DNA from: Phytobacter diazotrophicus
GTDB taxonomy: Bacteria; Pseudomonadota; Gammaproteobacteria; Enterobacterales; Enterobacteriaceae
Assembly (NCBI GenBank): GCA_004346725.1
Contig: SMDE01000016.1
Location: 1 to 64,000, forward strand
Direction: 5' to 3'
DNA length: 64,000 bases
Part shown: positions 17,352 to 26,416 of the stretch, in pieces
Layout of the letters: every line of letters begins with the position of its first letter
Numbering within the stretch: the stretch's first letter is position 1
Notes under the pieces: generated by a model
What the model saw: the letters and a program-made list of their open reading frames with translations, nothing else
What the model was told of the DNA's origin: nothing
Databases searched by the model: none
Made by a program: the position numbers and the translations under genes

Positions 17352-18071
17352 ATGCGAGTACACTTTATCGTACATGAAAGTTTTGAAGCACCAGGCGCAT
17401 ATGAAACATGGGCCAGAAGCCACGGACATGATGTGACTTTTTCACGCGTATACGCAGGGGATGTGTTGCCATCTGACGCTGAAGGCATTGATTTCCTCAT
17501 CGTTATGGGCGGCCCGCAAGATCCAGCCACAACAGTCGAAGAGTGTCCGCACTTCGATTCTAAAGCCGAACAGGCGCTCATTTATTCTGCTGTTAATACC
17601 GGTAAAGTCGTTATCGGCATCTGCCTCGGCTCACAGTTGATCGGTGAAGCTCTCGGTGCATCGTTCGCACACAGCCCTGAAAAAGAGATAGGTAAATTCC
17701 CGATCACGCTGACAGAAGCCGGTAGCAACGATGAGATGTTCTCTCACTTTGCCAGGACGCTCGAAGTCGGCCACTGGCATAACGATATGCCGGGTCTGAC
17801 GCCGGATGCGAAAATCATCGCTTACAGTGAGGGATGCCCACGTCAGATCGTTTCATACTCGGATCGTGTCATTGGTTTCCAGTGCCACATGGAACTGACG
17901 CCGGATATTGTGGAACTGCTCATCGAACAGTCTGCGAAAGATCTGGACCGCGCCGCAGAATATCGCTTCGTTAATACACCAGAGGAACTTCGTGCGCACG
18001 ATTACAGCGAAATGAACCTGGTGTTATTTGTCTTCCTGGATAAGCTGGAAGCACGTTACAAATCGGTTTAA
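17352..18071 (+). CDS. Class I glutamine amidotransferase-like protein
   Basis: Type-1 GATase domain protein, 239 aa, related to the amidotransferase part of GMP synthase but stand-alone. The nucleophile elbow GICLGSQLIGEALG lies near residue 94 (Cys), and the His-x-Glu of the triad is in FQCHMELTPDI near 178, so the catalytic triad is intact. The MGGPQDP segment is a family hallmark. Start ATG 17352 follows CAGGAG. Related enzymes hydrolyse gamma-glutamyl bonds, for example in polyamine or peptide breakdown; the substrate here is unknown. It is divergent from the AraC-family gene. Confidence 0.85.
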   Translation: MRVHFIVHESFEAPGAYETWARSHGHDVTFSRVYAGDVLPSDAEGIDFLIVMGGPQDPATTVEECPHFDSKAEQALIYSAVNTGKVVIGICLGSQLIGEALGASFAHSPEKEIGKFPITLTEAGSNDEMFSHFARTLEVGHWHNDMPGLTPDAKIIAYSEGCPRQIVSYSDRVIGFQCHMELTPDIVELLIEQSAKDLDRAAEYRFVNTPEELRAHDYSEMNLVLFVFLDKLEARYKSV

Positions 18072-18183
18072 CCACAGAATGAAGCCCGGTGATAAGCACA
18101 CGTGTGGTGATCATCGAATGCTCCCTATTCAGGCCGCCTGCGCAAATTGTTTCTCGAAAGAGGATACTCAGTGATACGCAGGC

Positions 18184-19437
18184 TTATCCCAGGGTATCGT
18201 CTGGCGAGACACGGCGATGCATGACCAGCGTAAAAGAGCAGCCTTGTTGCGAACTGTCGACTGTCATGTGCCAGCACAGATGGTCGACAATGCGCTGAAC
18301 AATCGATAATCCAAGCCCTTCGCCATGTTGAGGAGAGCCAGACTGAAAGCGCTGAAAATGATGAGGCGCAATGCTGGACGGCAGCCCAGGACCGGTATCC
18401 GTGACCGTTAAGGTGGTGTCGCGTAACGTCACAAGAACTTCGCCCTCAACGGTGTACTGGCACGCATTGCGCAGCAGGTTCCATATGACGCTGCGTGCCA
18501 GTTCAGCGTTAGTCGCCAGATGGGTTTCCTGCGGCGCGTCCAGCCTGAGTTCGACTTTTTTTCGTGCCAGCCAGGGTTGGCAACGCGCCATGCACTCTTC
18601 GATTAAGGGGCGTAACGAGACATTGGCGATGGGAAGCGTATGCGGATCCCGCGAGAGTAAAAGCAGGCATGTCAGTTGACGCTCCATTTCCTGCGTGGTG
18701 CGCACGGCGCGCTCGGCGACGGGCACTAAATGGCTGTCAGCAGGCAACTGATGCACCAGCGTTTCTGCGGCACCGCCAATGATAGCCAGCGGTGTGCGTA
18801 ATTCATGGCTGGCATCGCCCGCAAAACATCGCTCACGGTGCAAGAACCGCTCAAGTTCATCACTGTGTTGGGCAAATGCGCGCGCCAGCACGCCGATTTC
18901 ATCATTAGAATCCATGAAAGGTAAGGGCTTCTGGTTGCGTTGTACTGCGTTCGCCAGCCGGGTTATCGGGACGGTAACGCGCGCTGAGGTGAGGCGTCCC
19001 ATCCAGAATGCGCCCAGGATGCACACCGCAATGACAAGCGGTGCGAAACCATCAATCAGCAACTCAAGCCCGGCGTAGGGTTCGCCATCCTGTAGAAAAT
19101 AGAAGCGCTGTGCATTGCGTTCAAAGACCAGCAGGTGGCGGTATGCAGACGATTCCAACAGATGGTAGCCCGGTGCGTACCGGAGCAAAGCATCGGGGGC
19201 GGTTTGGGCGTCATACAGCAGGCTACCGGCGGGCAGGGTAGGCACTACGCCACTGGCAACCTCTTCTTCCAGATGCGGTGCCGCCTTGTCGAGGTTTTCT
19301 GTCATTGCCCAGGCTCTGAGCTCATCGTAGTCAAGCTGTTCGGCTACGACAAGAACCGCCATCACGGCAACCATCAGCAGGACAAACGAAACAGTAATAC
19401 GCGTTTTGAGCGTCATCTGACGGTAAAGGGATTTCAT
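18184..19437 (-). CDS. Membrane sensor histidine kinase
   Basis: Two-component sensor of 417 aa. Two membrane helices (ITVSFVLLMVAVMAVLVV near residue 13 and LVIAVCILGAFWMG near 135) bracket a periplasmic sensor of about 100 residues; a HAMP segment follows. The phospho-acceptor His is in GDASHELRTPL, with the N box NLLRNACQYT and the G boxes DTGPGLP and GEGLGLSIV downstream, all intact. ATG 19437 lies 22 bases after the regulator's stop; a longer overlapping start at 19509 is possible but adds sequence with no signal or membrane character. It is co-transcribed with the OmpR-type regulator. The neighbouring truncated EptA-like gene recalls the PmrAB (BasRS) system, but the signal cannot be told. 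Confidence 0.87.
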   Translation of the reverse strand: MKSLYRQMTLKTRITVSFVLLMVAVMAVLVVAEQLDYDELRAWAMTENLDKAAPHLEEEVASGVVPTLPAGSLLYDAQTAPDALLRYAPGYHLLESSAYRHLLVFERNAQRFYFLQDGEPYAGLELLIDGFAPLVIAVCILGAFWMGRLTSARVTVPITRLANAVQRNQKPLPFMDSNDEIGVLARAFAQHSDELERFLHRERCFAGDASHELRTPLAIIGGAAETLVHQLPADSHLVPVAERAVRTTQEMERQLTCLLLLSRDPHTLPIANVSLRPLIEECMARCQPWLARKKVELRLDAPQETHLATNAELARSVIWNLLRNACQYTVEGEVLVTLRDTTLTVTDTGPGLPSSIAPHHFQRFQSGSPQHGEGLGLSIVQRIVDHLCWHMTVDSSQQGCSFTLVMHRRVSPDDTLG

Positions 19438-19459
19438 GATTACTGGGCTGCCCTGGTCG

Positions 19460-20155
19460 TTATTCTTGAGAAACCTCGAAAGGCTTGTGCAGGCGAAAAC
19501 CGATGCCATGAACGGTTTCTATCAGTGCAGGTGTGAAGTTTTTGTCAATACGCTGGCGTAAATCATGAATATGTGTGCGCAACGCACCGCTTTCCGGTGG
19601 CTCATCGCCCCAGAGCAGGTACTCCATCTCATGCTTTTTAACCACACCCGGTGCCGCACGCATCAGACACAACAGCAATTTATGTGTGCTGGGTGTCAAA
19701 TTGATGATTTGCCCCTGGCGCCATGCCTGCGGTGCGCTGGCATCCACGAGCAGATCTTCCCATTTTAGCGTCCCCTGAACTTGCCGACCCTGAGCCCGGC
19801 GGACCAGCGCCTGGATACGGGCATCCAGTTCCCTGAGAGAAAAGGGTTTAATGAGGTAATCGTCAGCCCCAAGCGCAAACCCCTGCACACGGTCATCGAC
19901 GGGATCGCGTGCGGTCAACATCAGCACTGGCACCGGGTTTTGATAGTCGCAGCGAAGTTTGCTACAGAGTGTCATGCCATCCATACGCGGCAGCATCAGA
20001 TCCAGAAGAATAGCGTCGTAGTTATTCTGCGTTGCCATACGCAGGCCTGTGACACCGTCACGCGCCTCATCCAGCACATAACCCAGCGGCTCGAAAAAGT
20101 CATAGAGATTGGCAATCAGTTCGGGGTTATCTTCGATAATAAGCAGGCGAGTCAT
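19460..20155 (-). CDS. OmpR-family response regulator
   Basis: DNA-binding response regulator of 231 aa. The receiver domain has the acidic pair IIEDNPEL, the phospho-acceptor in ILLDLMLPRMDG near residue 52, and the conserved Lys in YLIKPFSLREL; the C-terminal winged helix carries HIHDLRQRIDK and IETVHGIGFRL. It is the promoter-proximal gene of the pair with the histidine kinase. The gene at 20256 is divergent and could be its target, as eptA is for PmrA. The short 100-base gap leaves room for an operator, but I saw no clear direct repeat. Confidence 0.9.
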   Translation of the reverse strand: MTRLLIIEDNPELIANLYDFFEPLGYVLDEARDGVTGLRMATQNNYDAILLDLMLPRMDGMTLCSKLRCDYQNPVPVLMLTARDPVDDRVQGFALGADDYLIKPFSLRELDARIQALVRRAQGRQVQGTLKWEDLLVDASAPQAWRQGQIINLTPSTHKLLLCLMRAAPGVVKKHEMEYLLWGDEPPESGALRTHIHDLRQRIDKNFTPALIETVHGIGFRLHKPFEVSQE

Positions 20156-20255
20156 AAGAAAATTGACGTATCCATAAATGGGCCGAATACCTTAACAACT
20201 TCCTGACATGGACTTATTGATACTCAGCACATTTCTAACACGCTGAGAACAGAGC

Positions 20256-20972
20256 ATGTTTCTTCGTCTTTCGTCGTTTCGGCTCAACCCGGTACAACTG
20301 ACCTGGGTCGCAGCCCTGTTTTTTACGACCCTGGGTAATATTTCGCTGTGGCAAACATTGTGGTCGCATGTTGAGTTCACCTGTTTTCAGCAGGTGCTCT
20401 TCTTTATCAGCCTGCCGGTTTCCCTTTTCTGTTGCATAAACCTTTTCCTTACACCGGTAATGATGTTGCCGTATTTGCGTAAGCCTTTGTTAGCCGGGCT
20501 GGTGGTTATCAGCGCGGGTTGTACTTACGTCATGCTTCGCTACAACATACTTATCGACTACAGCCGGGTGCAGGATTTTTTTGAAGGCGCGCCGACGGCT
20601 GAACTCATCGCATCTTTCTCTCTGCCTCTGGCGCTCTGCCTGCTTTTTCTTGGTCTCTTACCTGCGGTGGTGATGATGTTTATACCGACGAAAAAAACAG
20701 GGAATCCCGCAGATACCCTTTTTTGGTGGCTGAGCCATATTCTGGTGAATCTGACGCTTCTTGCGGCAATCCTACTCGCGCTTAACAAGGACTACGCTTC
20801 TTTGCTGCGTGATAACAGACATATGAAAGATCAGGTCGTGCCGTTTAACGTTGTCACCAATACCCATCACTACCGGAAACAGAAATCGGGCGTAAAAATT
20901 CACCCTTTACGGGCCATGGCGAAAAGGGCTACCCGTATTGTTATGATGTCAGACGCAAAAGCCGATGAGTGA
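20256..20972 (+). pseudogene. Truncated EptA-type lipid A phosphoethanolamine transferase (membrane domain only)
   Basis: A 238-residue product matching only the N-terminal membrane domain (DUF1705) and linker of EptA-family enzymes, which are about 540 aa. Several membrane helices are clear, and the YASLLRDNR and VVPFNVVTNTHHY segments match the EptA linker. The frame stops about where the alkaline-phosphatase-like catalytic domain should begin; the last residues (RIVMMSDAKADE) line up loosely with the VGETSRAE nucleophile motif, with Ala where the Thr nucleophile is expected. No frame beyond the stop continues the homology, so the catalytic domain is deleted rather than frameshifted. It cannot modify lipid A. 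It is divergent from a two-component system, the usual partner of eptA. It may be a relic, or a retained membrane protein. Confidence 0.75.
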
Positions 20973-21082
20973 CTATGTGGCAGGCGAGCCGCGTGATCCT
21001 TCTCTGCGCGATGATGAAAACCAGCGGCTGTGGTGATGGTTATCTGGCCCGACAGATTAACCGGCCGGGCGAGGGGAACGTG

Positions 21083-22321
21083 TCAGACCGGGTAGCAAAT
21101 CTCTTCCGGCTGGCGCTGCATAATGACTTTACCGTGACGAATAGAGGTCAGCACTTTGGCCTGGCGGCACACTGCATCGTAGTCATTTTTCGCATCCAGG
21201 ATAAGCAGGTTCGCCGGGCGCCCTTCGGCAATGCCGTAGTTATCACCTAAGCACAGCGCACGGGCACTGTTATCGGTAATCAGATCGAGGCAGCGCTGCA
21301 AATCCTCGTATCCCAGCATATGGCAAATATGCAGACCGGCATCGAGAATACGCATGATGTTGCCATTGCCCACCGGATACCACGGATCCTGAATGGAATC
21401 CTGCGCAAAACAGACGTTGATCCCGGCGCGGTCCAGCTCTGCCACCCGTGTTACGCCGCGACGTTTCGGCCAGGTGTCGAAGCGTCCTTGCAGGTGGATG
21501 CTTTCGGTTGGACAAGAGATAAAGTTGATGCCCGACGCTTTAAGCAGGCGGAACAGCTTTGAGCAGTAGGCGTTGTCGTAAGAGCCCATAGCGCAGGTAT
21601 GGCTGGCGGTGACCTGTGCGCCCATCCCACGCACCCGGGCTTCTTCCGCCAGCACTTCCAGGAAGCGTGATTGCGGATCGTCGATTTCATCACAGTGCAC
21701 ATCGACCAGACAGCCATGGCGCTGGGCCAGATCCATCAAAAAGCCCAGCGAGCTGACGCCTTTATCGCGGGTATTTTCGTAGTGCGGAATGCCGCCCACC
21801 ACGTCGGCGCCCATCTCGATAGCGCGCGTCATCAGCTCTCGGCCTCCGGGGAAGGATTCAATGCCTTCTTGCGGAAAGGCGACGATTTGCAGGTCGATAA
21901 GGTGGGCCGCCTCCTTTTTCACTTCCAGCATCGCCTCAAGCGCCGTCAGGGAAGGATCGGTCACATCAATATGGGTGCGCACGTGCTGCACGCCGTTATC
22001 GCGTAACATACCGATGGTTTTCAGCGCCCGCTGGCGCGTATCTTCAACCGTTACGCTCGCTTTGCGCTGGCTCCAGCGGGCGATACCCTCAAACAGTGTG
22101 CCGCTCATATTCCACTCCGGCTCGCCCGCGGTCAGGGTGGCATCAAGATGGATATGCGGTTCGACGAACGGCGGGATAACCAGCTTTTGTTGCGCGTCGA
22201 TATCGCTGGCGTCAGCCGTCTGCACGGCGGTCTGCGGAGTGATGCTCTTGATCACGCCGTCATCTAAGTCGAGGGTATAAAGCGATTCTTTATGGCGCAG
22301 GCGTGCGTTGATAATTTTCAT
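21083..22321 (-). CDS. CodA-type deaminase, predicted 5-methylcytosine deaminase
   Basis: Amidohydrolase-superfamily deaminase, 412 aa, close to E. coli CodA. Metal ligands are present: VEPHIHLDAT (two His), DVHCDEIDD (His and the catalytic Glu), a conserved His in VTASHTCAM, and Asp in the CFAQDSIQDPWYP loop. In E. coli CodA that loop reads GHDDVFD, where the second Asp (Asp-314) excludes 5-methylcytosine; here it is Ser. Loss of Asp-314 was the criterion used to discover bacterial 5-methylcytosine deaminases, including Kpn00632 of Klebsiella pneumoniae. The likely reaction is 5-methylcytosine to thymine plus ammonia. The ATG overlaps the pucR stop by four bases, and codB lies upstream, so uptake, control and deamination form one operon. 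Substrate call rests on one residue and needs testing. Confidence 0.85.
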   Translation of the reverse strand: MKIINARLRHKESLYTLDLDDGVIKSITPQTAVQTADASDIDAQQKLVIPPFVEPHIHLDATLTAGEPEWNMSGTLFEGIARWSQRKASVTVEDTRQRALKTIGMLRDNGVQHVRTHIDVTDPSLTALEAMLEVKKEAAHLIDLQIVAFPQEGIESFPGGRELMTRAIEMGADVVGGIPHYENTRDKGVSSLGFLMDLAQRHGCLVDVHCDEIDDPQSRFLEVLAEEARVRGMGAQVTASHTCAMGSYDNAYCSKLFRLLKASGINFISCPTESIHLQGRFDTWPKRRGVTRVAELDRAGINVCFAQDSIQDPWYPVGNGNIMRILDAGLHICHMLGYEDLQRCLDLITDNSARALCLGDNYGIAEGRPANLLILDAKNDYDAVCRQAKVLTSIRHGKVIMQRQPEEICYPV

Positions 22322-23553
22322 GAGTATTCCCGTAAATGGTTTTGTGACATACGCCAGATCGTTAACGCGACCGAGGCGTTGAGGTGGAATTGCGGATGGC
22401 TAATCGGGTAGCTGGTCAGCTTTTCAATACGTTGGATGCGTTGATGTAACGTGTTGCGGTGAATGCCAAGCCGCTCGGCGGCTCTGACCACGTTCCCGTT
22501 CTCCTGGAGCAGTGTTTCCAGCGTCTCCATCAATAGCCACGGACTTTTGCGATCGCGTTCTATCAGGCAGCCAAGGGTGTCGTGCATAAAATCGCTCAGC
22601 AGCGCAGGGTCGCCGATGGCAGAGAGGAGCTTGATAAATCCCAGTTGTTGATAGTCGGTAATGCGCTGGGCCGGGCGCAGAGTATCGCTAAGATCCAGGG
22701 CCTGACGCGCCTGCGACAGCGCGCGCTGATAGTCCTGTAATTGCTGCACCCGAGCGGAAAGGCCACACAGTAGCGACAGCCTGTCGTCACCTTCCGCCAG
22801 CGCGAGCAGCCACTGTGCTAACCACTTTTTCTGCTGATAAAACTCACCGTCCTCATCCGGCAGCAGGAAGATAAACATATTGCTGCGCTCGACCAGCGGA
22901 AAGGGATTGTCCTGCTGATTGAGCTGCTGCTGCAATCGCTGACGGATGGTACGTCGCGCCTGCTGTAACCAGGCCTCGGCCTGCCCGGGTGGAAACTGGC
23001 GAAACAGGTTTTGTATCCCCTCAAGACGCAATGCCACCACCCTCAGGGGGCGGCTAAAATCCAGTTGTTGGTGGATAGCGCGTTGCTGCAGGATATGCAG
23101 ATCGGGAAAATCGCCTGTTAACAGTTGCAACAGAATATCGCGCTGCGATTGCAGGGCATTTTCACTGCGCACCAGCGCAGTGCCGATGCGTTCGGTGACA
23201 ATCACCATCTTTAACAGATAGGGCTGTTCGATCAGCGGAATGCCCAGCTCGTCGGCCAGTGCGATCAGGCGAGGGGGGATCGCCTGGATATACGCATCGC
23301 CGGTGAGGATCACCATCCCGGCTATCCCGCGCTGTTTGCCTTCCATCAGTAAATGGATCAGGTTGTCTTCATCGCGGGGATGGTTGATGCCGGTGATAAA
23401 GACCAGCTCCCCGCCCATGATCCATTCGGCGATATTTTCATTTTCCGCCACGTAGTACCAGCGAACCGCCAGTTGCAGCCCCTGTTTACCGGCACGCAGG
23501 CGCATGGGGGAGAGTTCCTCCAGGGCGAGGATTTCGCTGACCGTCAGGCTCAT
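22318..23553 (-). CDS. PucR-family transcriptional regulator
   Basis: Regulator of 411 aa. The N-terminal PucR sensor domain (VSEILALEELSPMRLRAG onward) is followed by a diverged central domain and a C-terminal HTH_30 helix-turn-helix (NVVRAAERLGIHRNTLHQRI near residue 365). PucR proteins commonly govern purine and pyrimidine catabolism. Two bases separate it from codB and its stop overlaps the codA start, so it is cotranscribed with the transporter and deaminase it presumably controls. Palindromes TGTGCA-N3-TGCACA upstream of codB are plausible operators. The inducer is probably the imported base; this is inference. Confidence 0.88.
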   Translation of the reverse strand: MSLTVSEILALEELSPMRLRAGKQGLQLAVRWYYVAENENIAEWIMGGELVFITGINHPRDEDNLIHLLMEGKQRGIAGMVILTGDAYIQAIPPRLIALADELGIPLIEQPYLLKMVIVTERIGTALVRSENALQSQRDILLQLLTGDFPDLHILQQRAIHQQLDFSRPLRVVALRLEGIQNLFRQFPPGQAEAWLQQARRTIRQRLQQQLNQQDNPFPLVERSNMFIFLLPDEDGEFYQQKKWLAQWLLALAEGDDRLSLLCGLSARVQQLQDYQRALSQARQALDLSDTLRPAQRITDYQQLGFIKLLSAIGDPALLSDFMHDTLGCLIERDRKSPWLLMETLETLLQENGNVVRAAERLGIHRNTLHQRIQRIEKLTSYPISHPQFHLNASVALTIWRMSQNHLREYS

Positions 23554-23555
23554 AA

Positions 23556-24818
23556 CTACTGCTCCGCGACCGAATCAGCGGCGGGCTGACGTTTGCTCAG
23601 ACGCGTCAGGGCGATGTAGAGCAGCGCGGAGACGGTAATGCCGACCAATGGGGCGATCCACGGCGACAGATACGCCACCACTGCGCCCACGGCATAGGCG
23701 CCCAGTCCCAACCAGTTGAAGCGCGGCAAACGGGCCGTTTGCAGCAGAGGATAACGACCGCCGCGATAAAACCAGTAGTCGGCAAGGATCACGCCGCCGA
23801 TAGGCGGAATGATACTGCCCAGGAGAACGAGGAAAGAGATCAGCATTTCATACATACCGCCAATCGCCAGCACAATGCCGACGCCAGCGGCGACCACGGT
23901 CAGGGTACGGCGGCGCTCGCTGCGCAGCAAATGGCAGGCGGCGGCCGAGACGTTGTAAATCGTCGGCCCCTGAATAGTCAGCAGGTTAAGGCACAGCATT
24001 ACCACCGCGGCAACCGACAACCCCTGCAAAATCAGCACTTCCACAATATCGGCCTGCTGATAGACGATAGCGCACCACGCTCCGGCAACAATCATCAGCC
24101 CGTTACCGATGAGAAAGCTACTCATACTGGCAACGATAGCGGTGCGGCTGGAATTGGCCAACCGGGTCCAGTTTGTTGCCTGGGTCGCGCCGCTGGCGAA
24201 GGTGCCAAAGACCATGGTGATAGCCGCAGACCAGGTCATGGTTTCGCCCGGTTCAATTTTGGTCATCGCCTGCCAGCCACCGGCGTGATGGGCGGCCAGG
24301 TACATCGACACCACCAGCAGAATAAACATCAGCGGCACCGACACGCGAGACAGCGCGTCCAGCCCTTTGTAACCCACCAACGCAGTGACGCAGAACAGGA
24401 TGCCGAACAGGATCATCAGCGGGATGGTCATGGCGGCGGGCAGGGCGAGGATTTTGACCAGTGAGATGGCGACCGTTGCGGTCCCCCAGGCGTACCAGCC
24501 CAGTTCGGCAAAGCCGAGAATAAAATCGGCGAGTTTGCTGCCGATCTCTCCGAAGCAAAAGCGGCCCATCAGTACGGTATTCAGCCCGCTACGGGCGGCA
24601 ATCCAGCCGAGCGAAGCGGCGTAGAGGGCCAGCAAAAAGTTACCGATAACCGCAATCCATAAAAGATTGACGATAGAAAAGGAGACGCCAAGTTTGCCGC
24701 CTGCGAACATCGTGCCGGTAAAAAAAGTAAAGCTGAACAAAACCATGGAGATCGAAAATACGCCTTTACGTCCGGAGGCGGGCGCTTCGACGAGCGGAAA
24801 ATCATTGCTGTTTGACAT
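23556..24818 (-). CDS. codB: Cytosine-type permease, NCS1 family
   Basis: Nucleobase:cation symporter of 420 aa with about 12 membrane helices, matching CodB. Landmarks are FTGTMFAGGKLGVSFS in helix 1, the ATQATNWTRLANSSR loop in the middle, and IIPPIGGVILADYWF near residue 330. ATG 24818 follows AGAGG. As the first gene of codB-pucR-codA, it should import cytosine or, given the deaminase's active site, 5-methylcytosine. The E. coli cod operon has codB-codA without a regulator between them, so the embedded pucR gene marks this as a different operon type. Confidence 0.88.
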   Translation of the reverse strand: MSNSNDFPLVEAPASGRKGVFSISMVLFSFTFFTGTMFAGGKLGVSFSIVNLLWIAVIGNFLLALYAASLGWIAARSGLNTVLMGRFCFGEIGSKLADFILGFAELGWYAWGTATVAISLVKILALPAAMTIPLMILFGILFCVTALVGYKGLDALSRVSVPLMFILLVVSMYLAAHHAGGWQAMTKIEPGETMTWSAAITMVFGTFASGATQATNWTRLANSSRTAIVASMSSFLIGNGLMIVAGAWCAIVYQQADIVEVLILQGLSVAAVVMLCLNLLTIQGPTIYNVSAAACHLLRSERRRTLTVVAAGVGIVLAIGGMYEMLISFLVLLGSIIPPIGGVILADYWFYRGGRYPLLQTARLPRFNWLGLGAYAVGAVVAYLSPWIAPLVGITVSALLYIALTRLSKRQPAADSVAEQ

Positions 24819-24908
24819 TGTGAAACCTCTGAGTGGCTATCTGAATGGCTATGCAAGAAATAGCAAGAGGTATGCCAAAAATAGCCGGGCAGAGGTAACA
24901 CAATGAAG

Positions 24909-24923
24909 TGTGCAGATTGCACA
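24909..24923. promoter_or_regulatory. Candidate operator of the codB-pucR-codA operon
   Basis: TGTGCA-GAT-TGCACA is a perfect 15-bp inverted repeat, about 90 bases upstream of the codB start. A related element (TGTGCA-TGG-TGCAAT) begins 52 bases further upstream, close to five helical turns away. Confidence 0.5.
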
Positions 24924-24965
24924 TAAACCTTGAGTAATCGGCAGGTCATTGTCAGGAGAGTGTGC

Positions 24966-24987
24966 ATGGTGCAATTTTTCGCACCAT
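24966..24987. promoter_or_regulatory. Inverted repeat ATGGTGC-N8-GCACCAT
   Basis: Perfect 7-bp arms that overlap the second TGTGCA element. Could be a regulator site or a hairpin in the codB leader. Confidence 0.45.
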
Positions 24988-25207
24988 AACAGAGCAGCGG
25001 CGCAGATACCTGTTTCGCTGTATATCCACATGGTAGAGAGATAGGGGGGCGCCCGGAAACGGGGACATTTGCATCTCCGGGCTGTGATTCAGGCTGTGGT
25101 GAGTATCACGTTCACGGTTTGAAGCTGTTCATACTAATGATCAAAGCAATACGTAAATTGAGGTGTCTTAATCAACGGGACAGAACGGTTAAAAGGCGGC
25201 GCCGTCA

Positions 25208-26389
25208 TTATCCTGTTCGGGGCGAACTGAAACCCGCCATTACGGTCAACAGCAGCGCGGCAATCGCTAAGCCGCTGGCCAGCCAGAGGGGGGCAGTCAG
25301 TGTTAACGCATCGACGAGCTTTCCTCCGGCCCAGGCGCCTGTGGCAATTCCTGTGTTAAAAATCCCGACATAAAACGCTGCGGCAATTTCCACGGCCCGA
25401 GGCGCCGCTTTCATCATCCAGGTCATCAGCCCCACTGACAGCCCACCGTATGCCAGCCCCCAGAAAATCAAAATAGCGCCGCCACCCGTGACGGTTTGCC
25501 CTTTACTCAGAAACAGCATCGTTGTCACTACCAGCCCGGTAGTGACAACCATTAGGGTGAGCCGCGTATGATGGGCAGCGTAGATGCCCACAAGAAAGTT
25601 ACCCATAATACCGGCGATACCGTAAGCGAAGAGGATCGCCCCAATCCATTGGGTATTGAATCCTGACACGGAGATCAACAGCGGGCGTACGAAGGTAAAG
25701 GCCGCAAAGTGGCTGGTGACAAGCAACAGCGTCAGGAGCAATCCTGCCAGTAATTTGCGGTTAGCCAGTTGTGCAAAGAACTGGCCGATATTGGCACAGA
25801 CAGCCACAGGCAGCGTCGGGATAACGGCAAGATGGAGCACCAGTACGAGTGCGCTGAAAAGTGCCATGCAGCCAAATGCCCAGCGCCATCCAATCGCATC
25901 GCCAATAAACGCCCCCAGCGGCACACCCAGTACCGATGCGGCCGCAACGCCGCCGAATATAATGGATGTCGCCAGACCCACCGCGCTTTCCGCTACCAGA
26001 CGCGCCGCCAGACCGCCCGCAATCGCCCATATTCCGCCCATGCAGAAACCAACAAGTGCCCGCGCTATCAGCATAATGGTCAGGTTGGGCGCCAGCGCCG
26101 AGATAAGATTGGCCATCACTAAAAGCACCAGAAGGCCACACAGTATCACGCGGCGATCTATACCCCCCGATGCAATAACCACAAACGGCGCGAATAACGC
26201 TGCAAGGAGTGCTGGTAAAGAAATCATCAGCCCCGCGTTTCCTGTCGTGACAGAGAGCGTCCCGGCGATGGCTGTCAGCAACCCTACTGGCAGCATTTCC
26301 GTCGTCACCACAGAAAATGTCGCCAGACCGACAGCAAGGACCGGTGTCCATAAACCGCGAGCCGTTGTCGCGCCAGATAATATATTCAT
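25208..26389 (-). CDS. MFS transporter, DHA1 drug/metabolite efflux type
   Basis: Inner-membrane major-facilitator protein, 393 aa, 12 expected helices. The N-terminal TTEMLPVGLLTAIAGTLSVTTG matches the AraJ/NepI/SotB branch of the DHA1 family, and GGIDRRVILCGLLVL is the loop 2-3 region. It lies 27 bases after another MFS gene on the same strand, and AAGGAA precedes its ATG. Members export purine ribonucleosides, arabinose-type sugars or drugs; the substrate here is not determinable. The divergent TetR gene upstream probably governs both transporters. Confidence 0.83.
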   Translation of the reverse strand: MNILSGATTARGLWTPVLAVGLATFSVVTTEMLPVGLLTAIAGTLSVTTGNAGLMISLPALLAALFAPFVVIASGGIDRRVILCGLLVLLVMANLISALAPNLTIMLIARALVGFCMGGIWAIAGGLAARLVAESAVGLATSIIFGGVAAASVLGVPLGAFIGDAIGWRWAFGCMALFSALVLVLHLAVIPTLPVAVCANIGQFFAQLANRKLLAGLLLTLLLVTSHFAAFTFVRPLLISVSGFNTQWIGAILFAYGIAGIMGNFLVGIYAAHHTRLTLMVVTTGLVVTTMLFLSKGQTVTGGGAILIFWGLAYGGLSVGLMTWMMKAAPRAVEIAAAFYVGIFNTGIATGAWAGGKLVDALTLTAPLWLASGLAIAALLLTVMAGFSSPRTG

Positions 26390-26416
26390 TAATCAGTTCC
26401 TTATGTGAACAGCGTA

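Larger units (their letters stand above)
24819..25207. promoter_or_regulatory. Non-coding region upstream of codB
   Basis: A 389-base gap with no credible gene. The codB-proximal part holds the palindrome TGTGCA-GAT-TGCACA at 24909-24923, a related copy at 24961, and a 7-bp-arm inverted repeat at 24966-24987. The part nearest the MFS gene (25040-25207) shows nothing I recognise. Confidence 0.6.

Noticed and set aside
20969-21250. Continuation of eptA after its stop codon in another frame
   Set aside because: None of the three frames restores EptA catalytic-domain motifs, so it is a deletion and not a frameshift.
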